64,000 nucleotides of DNA, taken from contig NZ_KE356561.1 in the NCBI RefSeq assembly GCF_000415985.1, positions 3,278,524 to 3,342,523 of the forward strand, in the 5' to 3' direction. The DNA is from Haloquadratum walsbyi J07HQW2 (lineage in GTDB: Archaea; Halobacteriota; Halobacteria; Halobacteriales; Haloferacaceae). The position numbers and the translations under genes are program-made. Below are positions 1 to 9,305 of the stretch, in pieces; position 1 is the first letter of the stretch, and each line of letters begins with the position of its first letter. The notes beneath the pieces were generated by a model, which was given only the letters and a program-made list of their open reading frames with translations, had not been told where the DNA came from and did not search any database.

Positions 1-90
1 ACACATCGAGTTGATGGCGTTTATGGGATTGAGCATGTTGATGCACCTGCGGAGGCGATTGCGCATCTTGAGGATAGCGTCGACTCATAA
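1..90 (+). CDS. C-terminal end of a CDS truncated by the window edge
   Basis: Frame 1 reads THRVDGVYGIEHVDAPAEAIAHLEDSVDS then TAA; too short to assign a family. Confidence 0.5.
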   Translation, partial: THRVDGVYGIEHVDAPAEAIAHLEDSVDS

Positions 91-693
91 ATTACGTAGA
101 TAATAAAAGAGATGCTGTTACCCGTTGTTGATAGAGCAAATGTCGCCTCTCTCAGCTCCGCCTGTAGGATACGTGGTCACGGATTCTGATTCTCCGGCTG
201 GACTGATTTGGATGAAGTAGCAATCTCGTCCTGAGTTATGATGATATCGATAGAAGCATAACTCGAGTAATCATCATAAAGTTGTATTTCTTGGTGCATA
301 CGACGATGTAAAAATTAGTATATCAGGGGTGAACTCTCAGAGGACATCCGAAATGTGACTTACGTAGGCTGACAGATACATTGCGGACGATGCGGAGTAA
401 CGTCACTCAACTATGAGAAGGAAATTAACCTGTGTGGGTCATACTGTTGCATGCATTGGTTACAATGCAATGAGGATAGAACCTCAAATGGCAAGGTCAC
501 GACAGATACCACTGTCACCCTTCTCGGGGATGCAGTAATATCCCCGATAAGCTAATTATGGAATATTTATCTGATTATCAATAATAGCAATTACACATAC
601 AAATAGCTCAAATTAAATTAGATTTTGAAGTTAATTAATGATTAATACCTCAGCTATTCAAGAGTAATCAAAAGATAATTTATCGGAGTAACA

Positions 694-758
694 AGGGCAA
701 GACCCCGTCCTCGAGGAATGAACGGCACCGAGCCGTGAGTGAGTAGGTCGGGGTAGTT
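694..758 (+). repeat. Solo IS1341/IS605 right-end-like remnant (omega-RNA 3' region-like)
   Basis: ccgtcctcgaggaatgaacggcaccgagccgtgagtgagtaggtcggggtagttta; shares the 'agccgtgagYgagtagg...ggtagtt' core with the copies near 33.07, 43.96 and 31.69 kb. Confidence 0.65.
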
Positions 759-932
759 TATTATGTGCCTCTCTGCTCGAACATATTGCCCTGATGATAT
801 CCATCGCGCTGCGCTGACCTTGCAGTAATATGACCGATATATTCTGAGGCGTTGTTAGTTACAGACTTATTGTTTTGATAACAAAACTCAATTCCGTGTG
901 TAGATTTTGTCTGCTAGATAAACGATCAAGAT

Positions 933-1793
933 ATGCTAACCACGATTTTCATTTCAGTTAATTCACCACTTGTGGGTATGATATTATTGATTGCGGCGGC
1001 GGTCACTGGGTGGTATAGCCGGCGACTTCATCGCCGTCAATCAGTTATTACAGAGACAACGACTACCGATATTGGACAGCTATCTGAGGAAGGAGTTGTT
1101 GAGGTTCAAGCCGAGGTGACCGGTGGAGAGACATTTGATTCACCGATTGGAGATCAGGAATGTGTTCTTTCAGTCTGGGAAATCGATGAATATGATGATG
1201 GGTGGGAGACCCGGGTCTCAGGTATCTATGCAAAGCCGTTTAGACTCGATGATGGGACGGGTCAAACTCAAGTCGATATTGAAAATCATATCAGCACTGA
1301 GTATGATTCTGACTCCTGGGAAATCAGCTGGCGTGGATTCGATATTGATCGGATGCTGTCGGTCGGCATCTCGGTTAACGACGTATACTGCGTATTTGAT
1401 GAATTCACTGTTGAGCACTCTGTGTCATCTGATTGTGAGTTACCACCACGGATTTCTGCATTTGAGACAGCTGACCCGGATATCCCGGAACGATCCGAAT
1501 CAACGATTAAACTCGGTGAGACAGATATTCAAACAAAAAGTAAACGTCGGTACTTTGAGGAGACGATTACTCCGGGACAGGAGATATATCTTCTTTGTGA
1601 GGCGACCGTAACCGGCGATGTGACTCATCCGCCTAAACCAGGTGACATAACTCTGAAACAGCGACAGAATGACGAGTTGATGATTATCTCTAATCAGCGT
1701 AAAAACGATATTATTGCTGATTTTAATCAGTATCGATTGGGATATGCAGCGGCTGGCGTTATGACTTTTGTCGGGTTGGTTGCTGTAATCTGA
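933..1793 (+). CDS. Membrane protein with GIDE-like (E3 ligase-related) domain, haloarchaeal type
   Basis: 286 aa ORF with N- and C-terminal TM segments; central ECVLSVWEIDEYDDGW...FRLDDGTGQTQVDIENH resembles archaeal GIDE-domain proteins. Confidence 0.6.
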   Translation: MLTTIFISVNSPLVGMILLIAAAVTGWYSRRLHRRQSVITETTTTDIGQLSEEGVVEVQAEVTGGETFDSPIGDQECVLSVWEIDEYDDGWETRVSGIYAKPFRLDDGTGQTQVDIENHISTEYDSDSWEISWRGFDIDRMLSVGISVNDVYCVFDEFTVEHSVSSDCELPPRISAFETADPDIPERSESTIKLGETDIQTKSKRRYFEETITPGQEIYLLCEATVTGDVTHPPKPGDITLKQRQNDELMIISNQRKNDIIADFNQYRLGYAAAGVMTFVGLVAVI

Positions 1794-1855
1794 GTGTGCT
1801 AATCTGGAACGGTCAATCCTTTCTCAGATTAATGGCAATATATTATAGCTAGTGT

Positions 1856-1898
1856 GGCAGAAAACCCATCCGTTTACAGATGGGGTGAATACCATCAA
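1856..1898. repeat. IS605-type terminal hairpin remnant
   Basis: gaaaacccatccgtttacagatggggtgaatacc; imperfect stem cccatccg/tagatggg. Confidence 0.45.
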
Positions 1899-2078
1899 AA
1901 ACAATAAACGAGTAAAATATTTTACTGATTCTAAGATTACAATATTCATTAGTAGCGTGTGCTTTGGTGTCGCATAACACACTTATGGCTGCACGAGAAT
2001 ATTATACATGGTCATTTATGATATTATCTCACGTATCAATACACTGATCTACGGAGCCTCTACTGGCGAGGCGTATTG

Positions 2079-3011
2079 ATGCGTATTGCCGTTGCTGGTG
2101 CGACTGGTTGTGTTGGCAGTCGATTAGTTCCAAGGCTCCTCAGCGCTGGACATACGATCACAGCCCTTGTTCGCGATGCCTCAGCGCCTCGCTCTGCATC
2201 ACTTGTCTCGGACCCAGACGTTCAGGTCATCGAGGGCGATTTACTTACGCCTGCAGGCGTAGATGAATGTTGTCACAACGCTGATACTGCTGTTTATCTC
2301 GTTCACTCACTCGGTTCTGGTCCAAACTATGTTGACCGAGACCGTCGAGCTGCGACAGCTTTCGCTCGTGCTGCATCGGCAGCCGATATTGATCGAGTTG
2401 TATACCTTGGCGGTCTTGGGGATGTTGATGGAAATGGGGACGATCACTTACACTCTCGGAGGGCAGTTGAATCTGTTCTCGGTGCTGATCGGTATGATTA
2501 TCGGCTGACAACAGTTCGAGCGGGTGTCGTTATCGGGGCGAATAGCCTCAGTTTCCAATTGATGCGACAATGTGCCGCTCGAGCTCCAATCGCACCGGTT
2601 CCACCGGCTATAAACACACCATGCCAACCGATTGCTATAGCCGACGTCGTGCAATATCTCACCACTATCATCAACAACGGAACTACGGCTGAGGTGATTG
2701 AGGTCGGGGCACCGCACGCCCGACCGTATGCCGACTTACTCAGGGTGGTCGCTGACGCGCTCGAAACACGGTTCACTGTCCATGTCGTCCCTGGGATGCC
2801 ACTCCCTGCGGCAGCACTTGGTCTTGCTGCAGTTACAGATGTTTCCTATCAGACGATATCGCCACTTGTTGAGAGTCTTTCAACACCCGCTGTTATTTCA
2901 GACCCGAAGCCAGCTACAACGCTTGATGTTGAGCCAGTTAGCTTTGAGACAGCTGTTGATGAGGTGTTGAGACCAACTGAAACCCCTATGACCTCGAAAG
3001 CGAAGCCATGA
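2079..3011 (+). CDS. NAD(P)-binding / NmrA-like (NDUFA9-like) epimerase family protein
   Basis: MRIAVAGATGCVGSRLVPRLLSAGHTITALVRD Rossmann signature; VVYLGGLG motif. Confidence 0.8.
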   Translation: MRIAVAGATGCVGSRLVPRLLSAGHTITALVRDASAPRSASLVSDPDVQVIEGDLLTPAGVDECCHNADTAVYLVHSLGSGPNYVDRDRRAATAFARAASAADIDRVVYLGGLGDVDGNGDDHLHSRRAVESVLGADRYDYRLTTVRAGVVIGANSLSFQLMRQCAARAPIAPVPPAINTPCQPIAIADVVQYLTTIINNGTTAEVIEVGAPHARPYADLLRVVADALETRFTVHVVPGMPLPAAALGLAAVTDVSYQTISPLVESLSTPAVISDPKPATTLDVEPVSFETAVDEVLRPTETPMTSKAKP

Positions 3012-3748
3012 CAACTGCAAATAGCATGGACTTCGGTGAGACATGGGTTTATGAAAGTATTATCAGCGCACTGCCTGGTATCGAGATCCCGAACACCCTT
3101 GCAATCGGAATCCAGCTTGTCTTTTTCGAGACAGCGGTGCTTGTCTTTGCAGCATTGGACGATAACGCGACTATTGCGATTGTCGGAAGTGCTGCAGTTT
3201 TACTTGCAACATTAGGTAGTGTCGAAATGCTTCGAATTAGTCGGCTTGTCCGGTCACGGTCGGTACCAACAATTTATAAACGATTGTTGTTCGGATCAAA
3301 GGTCGAAACTGTGCTCGGCGTATTAGTATATGTGGCGCTCGTTACTCATCTATTCGTATTTGAGCCCCGACAAAGCGCACAGTCAATATTGCACTCACTT
3401 CTCGGTCCGAATCCACCAGTTGTTGTCATGTACGTTCTTTTACTCGTCGGTTGGGATATTTCATATCGCATTGGGACGAATTGGTGGGCGAGTTTGCTTG
3501 GGCTCTGGCGAGCGGGTCGGTATCGGTTTTCTGGAGCCGGTCCACGTGAATTTAATCTTGACCCAGAAACGGCTCGATTACTCCGTCGCGCAGATTCTGA
3601 AACGGCACTCTTTGGTCTGCTTCAATTATCGATTGTCCCTGTTCTGGAATCAGGGTCGGTGCTTCAAAATGTCTTAATTGCTCATGTTATTGCTGTTGTC
3701 GCTGTCTCTGGAGCAGCGGCGATATTAATGACTCCTAACTCTCCCTGA
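3008..3748 (+). CDS. Hypothetical multi-pass membrane protein
   Basis: 246 aa with several hydrophobic helices; overlaps the preceding stop (translational coupling); 3' end abuts an IS200 remnant. Confidence 0.65.
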   Translation: MTTANSMDFGETWVYESIISALPGIEIPNTLAIGIQLVFFETAVLVFAALDDNATIAIVGSAAVLLATLGSVEMLRISRLVRSRSVPTIYKRLLFGSKVETVLGVLVYVALVTHLFVFEPRQSAQSILHSLLGPNPPVVVMYVLLLVGWDISYRIGTNWWASLLGLWRAGRYRFSGAGPREFNLDPETARLLRRADSETALFGLLQLSIVPVLESGSVLQNVLIAHVIAVVAVSGAAAILMTPNSP

Positions 3749-3750
3749 TA

Positions 3751-4026
3751 TTACACGAAATCGAGGAGAAAGCCGACGAACTCGATCTCGACATTCTTCG
3801 ACTGTCAATCCAGCCCGACCACGTACACCTGTTTATCACGGGCAACCCGACACTCGCCCTGAACAAAATCATCCAACAACTCAAGGGCTACACCTCGTGG
3901 AACCTCCGTGACGAGTTCGACTTCGGTCTCCCCTCGCTGTGGACGCGCTCGTACTTCGTCTCTTCAGCGGATGAGATATCGAGTCAGACTATCGAAGAGT
4001 ACATCCAAGCACAGACCGGACGATGA
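3751..4026 (+). pseudogene. tnpA: IS200-type Y1 transposase TnpA, N-terminally truncated
   Basis: LHEIEEKADELDLDILRLSIQPDHVHLFITGNPTLALNKIIQQLKGYTSWNLRDEF...SSQTIEEYIQAQTGR*: HUH motif (HVH) and catalytic-Tyr region are present, but no start. Confidence 0.85.
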
Positions 4027-5225
4027 CGATACAGATAACGATAACGATGCAGCGAGAAGTCACCACTACAGTACGGGTCAAACTATACTCCACTCGTTCA
4101 CCGAGCGGAAAGCCTACCTCGTCGAACGCGAGTATGGTGCGTTCCAAGATGCCGTTCAGGGTGACGACGACGCGAATCTCTACTCTGCCACCAAACAACA
4201 GGCGGGCAAAGTTCGGTCGAACAAGAACCCGCGAGCGGATACCGAGCAACCCGTCGTCCTCCGCAACGACTGTATGACCATCGAACACGACGAAGACGAG
4301 GACACGGTTCTCTCGTCGTGGTGGTTCAAACTCCCCGTCTACAACCCCGAAAAGGAACGTGGGGGTAGCATATGGGTACCCGTCCATGTCCCCGAGAAAG
4401 ACACGAACCTGCTCACCGACGAGTACATCTGCGACTCCGAACTCGTCTGCCGGGACGGCGAGTGGTCGTTCACCTCGTCTGCAAACGGTCTGTGGTCGTC
4501 GCAGACGAGTACGACGACGTTCTCGCCGTCGATATGGGTGCGAAATGGATAGCCGTCAGCACATCCCTCTCCGACCGCGACACCAAGTTCCACGGCGGGG
4601 AAGTCCGCCGCGTCCGAGAACACTACAAGCAACTCCCCAAAGCCATCGGGAAGGCGAAGGTGCATTCGGGAGCGCAGGTCATCGAACGACTCGGTAACAA
4701 GGAATCCAGAACAGTCGAACACGAACTACACCAAGTGGCGAACGAACTCGTCGCTCGCGCGTGAGGACGCAACGCAATCATCGTCCTCGGTGATACGACA
4801 GGGTTGCGCTTCGACAACGACAAAGGTCGGTGCGTGACCGACAAGACCCACAAGATGCCGTATGCGAAGATGGCGAAATCCTCACATACAAGGCCCACCT
4901 CGACGGGCGAGAGTGAGAGTGTGTTCCAGCGAAAGAGTACGAGACGTCTCGGACGTGCTGGCGGTGTGGGTGTGGGTCGCAGAACACGAGTCGTGAGGTG
5001 CAGGGCAGGGGCGTGTCGAGTGTCACGACTGTGGACTGAACGACAACGGCGAGAAGAATAGTGCGACGAATATCGGCAAACGAGCCGTCGGGAAGAACAT
5101 TGAGAGTCCGCTCTCGACGGTGGGGGTGGGGACTGTTGTGGCTCAGCCCGAAACGCAGGCCGTACTCACGGGACCTTACCGGTGAGATGGACCCTGCGAA
5201 CTCCCCAGACGACATGGGCATAACC
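4023..5225 (+). pseudogene. tnpB: IS605 OrfB / TnpB, multiple frameshifts
   Basis: Fragments FTERKAYLVEREYGAFQDAVQGDDDANLYSATKQQAGKVR..., VLAVDMGAKWIAVSTSLSDRDTKFHGGEVRRVREHYKQLPKAIGKAK..., AFQD/NEL... lie in different frames. Confidence 0.85.
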
Positions 5226-5333
5226 CTCAGTTCAGTGAGGGAAGCCCACGAGTTTAGTCGTGGGAGAAGTCACGATGCGTTGTTAACCTCGTATCAAATG
5301 CTGTCGTGAGTATCTGCAGGAGGGTATTGACAC

Positions 5334-6050
5334 TCAATCGGATCGCTGGGCAACTACTGAAATGTAGCCGATGCGATTGTCTGTAACAGCGGCTTCTGCT
5401 TCGTGAATTCCATCAAGTAATCGCTGCCCTCGCTCACCAAGCAATCCGAGTATTTGTTCATAATCAACGCTATTTTGTAATTTCTCTTGCATCGTCAAAA
5501 TATCATCACGATGGTCCTGAACATCTATTACATCATATCCGGTTGCTTCGATTGTCTCGATTGTTTTCTGTCGACTTTGACTGGTCTCCAAACAGAGTCC
5601 ATTGGTAATTGGCGCTGGCAAATTGGGTAATTGTCCCTCGACAGTAACGTCTGAAAGCGCTAGATATCCATCTGGTTCGACAATTCGAGCTGTTTCCCTG
5701 ATTGCGGTTTCACGTTGTTCGGTGAGACACATCACACATTCTGCGAGCACAACCTCAATGCTATCATCTGCAAATGGGAGGTGGCGCATATCACCTTGGA
5801 CGACATCCTTCCCATCTGGCGCATGATCAATCCCTACAACATCAGCCCCCCGATCACGTGCTGCAGAGAGCGACCCACCGGCTCCACAACCAATGTCAGC
5901 GACCTGTGTTCCTGCAGTTACTGCAGCACGATCCAACAGATTCTCGGTTGCCTCACGACCACCTGGGTGAAGTGGCTCATCAAGGATACTTCGAAGTGTA
6001 TCCCATGGGTTCGCAAGCGCAGTCTCAAACATTCCCTGCATCTTAGTCAT
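5334..6050 (-). CDS. SAM-dependent methyltransferase (LHPGG-type, TrsM/DVU_1556-like)
   Basis: PLHPGGREATENLLDRAAVTAGTQVADIGCGAGGSLSAARDRGADVVGID; start set at internal MTKMQGMF, overlapping the radical SAM stop by 8 nt. Confidence 0.75.
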   Translation of the reverse strand: MTKMQGMFETALANPWDTLRSILDEPLHPGGREATENLLDRAAVTAGTQVADIGCGAGGSLSAARDRGADVVGIDHAPDGKDVVQGDMRHLPFADDSIEVVLAECVMCLTEQRETAIRETARIVEPDGYLALSDVTVEGQLPNLPAPITNGLCLETSQSRQKTIETIEATGYDVIDVQDHRDDILTMQEKLQNSVDYEQILGLLGERGQRLLDGIHEAEAAVTDNRIGYISVVAQRSD

Positions 6051-7518
6051 TGGATGGGGTTGATTGATCAGTGGTATTTGCATTTTGCTCGAGAGCAATA
6101 TTGGGATCGACATCGACATCTTCCCTGGTCGCTTCAGCAGAATGAGCAGCATCGTCATCGGTGGGTAATGGCTCATTAACTCCTGGTCTACCTCCCCAGT
6201 CATTCCGATTTCGGAGCGCGTATCGACCGTCATCGGTCGTCATATTATATCCACAGAATGGAACTAACTCACCATCTTCGGTCGGTACAGAAATACAACA
6301 ATTATCTAACCGACCGGCATCGGCAGCATCAGCGTCCATAAATCCAGTCAGTGATATTGGAAGCACGCGATCGAGCATTTCATCAGCACCTGCTGGGAGT
6401 GAAAGCGAATCCCCTCCACAACAACTAGCCGTTTTACAGGCAGCTTCACCACCAGCTGGGGTCTTCGCAATCAATTCCATCCAGTCACTTTCATCAACTA
6501 GACCGGATACATTGGTAAATAGATCTGCTGAAAGGAATTTCGTTACTGGAACAGGACCCTGTTCACTGGGAAGTAACCCAGTGGCTGACTGACAGTACGC
6601 CGAACAACACGGAACAGGCATGAGATCTTGTGCATCAATCGATTCAAACCCTTCCGAGAGACGCTCAGCAGCCGTATCTAATGAAAATCGACCATTATTC
6701 GTCTCATACCGACCAAAGTGAGCTACCGGTTGGAAATTAACAGACTCAACAACATCGCGATTCTCCAGCGCATATCGAACAATATCTCCCATCTCATGAT
6801 CATTAGTGCCAGGGACAATCGTCGGTACCAACACAACAGAAAGTCCAGCTTCTCGGCAATTTTCGACTGCCTCGCGCTTGAGATCGGCTAAATCAACCTC
6901 TCGGATTGCTTCATATGTCTCTGATTGAAGTCCATCAAATTGTAAATAAATCGCAGTAACCCCAGCATCAGAGAGGCGACGAGCATACCCTTCCTGCTCG
7001 ACGAGTTTGATTCCATTTGTATTGACCTGGATGTGTTCGAATCCCATCTGAGTTGCCTGTTCGACGATATCTGGGAGATCATCGCGAACAGTCGGCTCGC
7101 CGCCGGAAAGCTGAATCGGACGAGGACCACCACTGTCTAAGATTGTTTGTAATAACTGTTCAATCGTCTCAAACGATCGATGTGTCCCACCGGGCCCCGA
7201 GCTTGCAAAACAGAATGAGCATGAGAGATTGCAGTCAGAGGTCACCTCAATAACTGCTAGACAGGCGTGGTCATTGTCGACGGTGAAATCTCCGTCCGGA
7301 TTAAAATCGGCATCAGGCTGAAACTGCTTTGCCCACTCCCAGTGATCAAGTGAGTCCCAAACTTTCCGTGTGGTCTCACCGTGCTCTGGACACTCACGGT
7401 GAAGATACACTGAGATATCATCGGTGACATATTCACCCGGGATACGCTTAAGACAATCTGGACAGAGGCTTGTGGTCGATTCTAGCTCCCGCTTAGCCTG
7501 GCTCATATCAATTCGCAT
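6043..7518 (-). CDS. Radical SAM protein, Tes/TrsS-like (N-terminal CPxC...CPEHG cluster)
   Basis: TTSLCPDCLKRIPGEYVTDDISVYLHRECPEHGETTRKVWDSLDHW; radical SAM motif CNLSCSFC; C-terminal Cys clusters CKTASCCGG, DNCCISVPTEDGELVPFCGYN. Start at MRIDMSQAK is inferred. Confidence 0.8.
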   Translation of the reverse strand: MRIDMSQAKRELESTTSLCPDCLKRIPGEYVTDDISVYLHRECPEHGETTRKVWDSLDHWEWAKQFQPDADFNPDGDFTVDNDHACLAVIEVTSDCNLSCSFCFASSGPGGTHRSFETIEQLLQTILDSGGPRPIQLSGGEPTVRDDLPDIVEQATQMGFEHIQVNTNGIKLVEQEGYARRLSDAGVTAIYLQFDGLQSETYEAIREVDLADLKREAVENCREAGLSVVLVPTIVPGTNDHEMGDIVRYALENRDVVESVNFQPVAHFGRYETNNGRFSLDTAAERLSEGFESIDAQDLMPVPCCSAYCQSATGLLPSEQGPVPVTKFLSADLFTNVSGLVDESDWMELIAKTPAGGEAACKTASCCGGDSLSLPAGADEMLDRVLPISLTGFMDADAADAGRLDNCCISVPTEDGELVPFCGYNMTTDDGRYALRNRNDWGGRPGVNEPLPTDDDAAHSAEATREDVDVDPNIALEQNANTTDQSTPSND

Positions 7519-7667
7519 GGGAGGAGGATTATATACGTTGCTCCTGTGTGAAGCATACACGCATCTGCGACGAAATAAAATGTATCTCCAACGTATTTAT
7601 TCATACATGCTCCGTCCAAAATTGATATCATCTGTTCGTTTGGAATCCGCCCAAGAGTCAGTCGAAT

Positions 7668-7718
7668 CTAAAGGTTTCAGCGAGAGTTCCACGGGTCACC
7701 CAATCCATGGTCATTTAC
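7668..7718 (+). repeat. Dispersed hairpin repeat, copy 1 of 2
   Basis: ctaaaggtttcagcgagagttccacgggtcacccaatccatggtcatttac; near-identical to 40173-40223. Confidence 0.75.
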
Positions 7719-7739
7719 TGAGATAGTCCAATAAAAATC

Positions 7740-8150
7740 ATGAATCGTCTCATATCTGATAACGAAGGTTCGACTGATCCCCCAGTTGATGAGACATCAC
7801 CTCCAGTAGCCTCATTATTACCATGGCGATCATCTACATCTAAATCCGAGTCTGATATCGAAATTAAATTATATATCGTGACCGGATATCACGGAAAGCT
7901 CAAAATTCCTGAAGGCTTCTGTCGAGAGTGCAATTTATTTGTGCGAGCCGCAGATGCTGCGGCTGAGCAGGTTGATGCCAACGTTCATGTTTCAGTTGTC
8001 TCGTGGTGGACACACTTTCTTTCCGCATTTCGGTACGGTGGCTATCATCCACCCATTATCGTTGTCGATGAAACCCGTCTCTCACAAGGACACCAGATTC
8101 CAGCAACCGAAGAAATCGTCGAGGCAATCAAAGAGTCAGTAAATCGGTGA
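7740..8150 (+). CDS. Thioredoxin-fold-like small protein (hypothetical)
   Basis: 136 aa; IKLYIVTGYHGKLKIPEGFCRECNLFVRAADAAAEQV...PIIVVDETRLSQGHQIPATEEIVEAI resembles a glutaredoxin-like layout. Confidence 0.55.
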   Translation: MNRLISDNEGSTDPPVDETSPPVASLLPWRSSTSKSESDIEIKLYIVTGYHGKLKIPEGFCRECNLFVRAADAAAEQVDANVHVSVVSWWTHFLSAFRYGGYHPPIIVVDETRLSQGHQIPATEEIVEAIKESVNR

Positions 8151-8180
8151 TATGAATAGTCATGAGAGAGTATTTTCACC

Positions 8181-8684
8181 ATGTCAACACAATTAACCAA
8201 CTTTTCATTACCCAACGTAGCCACTGGACCAGATCCATTTTCAGTATCTGCATTGTCTGAGGAAATCGACTTCGTCGTGCTCTTTTTTCAACGAGATCAT
8301 TATTGTACGAACTGTCGGAAACAGGTACAGACAATCGCTGAACGTATAGATGACTTCCACAGTCGAGATGCAGAGGTTGTTTCGATCGTGCCTGAGCCTG
8401 TCGAGCGTGTTTCAGAATGGCAGTCAAAATATGACCTGCCGTATCCATTGTTGGCTGACCCAGCAGCTGAAACTGGAGACGTCTATGATCAGCCCGTCCG
8501 ATTTGGGATATTGGGAAGATTCAGCGACTTCTTTGGTCGGATGCCAGCAGTTGTAATCTTAGATCGTCGTCCTTCACCAGCAGAGATCGCTTATACGTAT
8601 AAAGGAAGCTCTACATTCGATCGACCTGATATTGAGACTCTCCTCAGTGAGCTAGAAACCCTTCAGTCAGCACCCCACAGCTGA
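8181..8684 (+). CDS. Peroxiredoxin-like / AhpC-TSA redoxin domain protein
   Basis: DFVVLFFQRDHYCTNCRKQVQTIAERIDDFHSRDAEVVSIVPEP...YPLLADPAAETGDVYDQ. Confidence 0.75.
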   Translation: MSTQLTNFSLPNVATGPDPFSVSALSEEIDFVVLFFQRDHYCTNCRKQVQTIAERIDDFHSRDAEVVSIVPEPVERVSEWQSKYDLPYPLLADPAAETGDVYDQPVRFGILGRFSDFFGRMPAVVILDRRPSPAEIAYTYKGSSTFDRPDIETLLSELETLQSAPHS

Positions 8685-9305
8685 TCGTTAAAATCCAACA
8701 ACATACTACTAGTAATGCACTGATATCAGCGATATTACATCAGATGCTATAATGTATGATGCTCATTCATATCTGAGTTTTATCTGACAATTCGCGTCAA
8801 TAACTGGTTGGTGACTAACTAAATCGAAGGATGCGATATTAAATGATGATGAGTCCTGACGGTCACCACCGGCACTAGAATGTATCAGATAAATGTTTGT
8901 CTTAAGACACTATCACACTCACGCCCAACGAGGGGCTCTATTATCTTCATATAGTGTACATGCTGGCTGATCCAACTCGAGAGCAGTTCCCACAGTTGAG
9001 TGAAACCACGCAGTAAATCCTCTCGGTGAATGCCAGTAAGTCAGTTGAGATAGGGTGGCAGTTATGCCGTCAGCCTCGTTACCTCGACTACCCTATCTCA
9101 CCCGTCCCATTTTGTCGCTGTAATGTATTGTGTCGGTCAGCAGGATGCCGAAGTGGAAATTATGATCAATATTAGCATAATCACTGTATGTGGTCATGAG
9201 TTCATCTTATGATTGATCCACTGGATGCGTCCTGTGCCTCAAACAGGGAACTCAATATAGCCATAGTTCGATACACCCAAGCCAATCGTCCATCTCATTT
9301 TATTC

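Larger units (their letters stand above)
3749..5275 (+). mobile_element. Decayed IS200/IS605-family element (truncated tnpA + frameshifted tnpB + right-end hairpin)
   Basis: TnpA C-terminal fragment, then tnpB fragments in several frames, then end hairpin ccctcagttcagtgaggg...cccacgagtttagtcgtggg. Confidence 0.85.

Noticed and set aside
4778-5309. ORFs on both strands inside the tnpB relic
   Set aside because: Out-of-frame readings of a high-GC pseudogene; stop-poor by composition
8845-8900. Possible box C/D sRNA (atgatga ... ctga)
   Set aside because: The C-box-like and D-box-like motifs are only a few nt apart and no C'/D' pair or terminal stem is convincing
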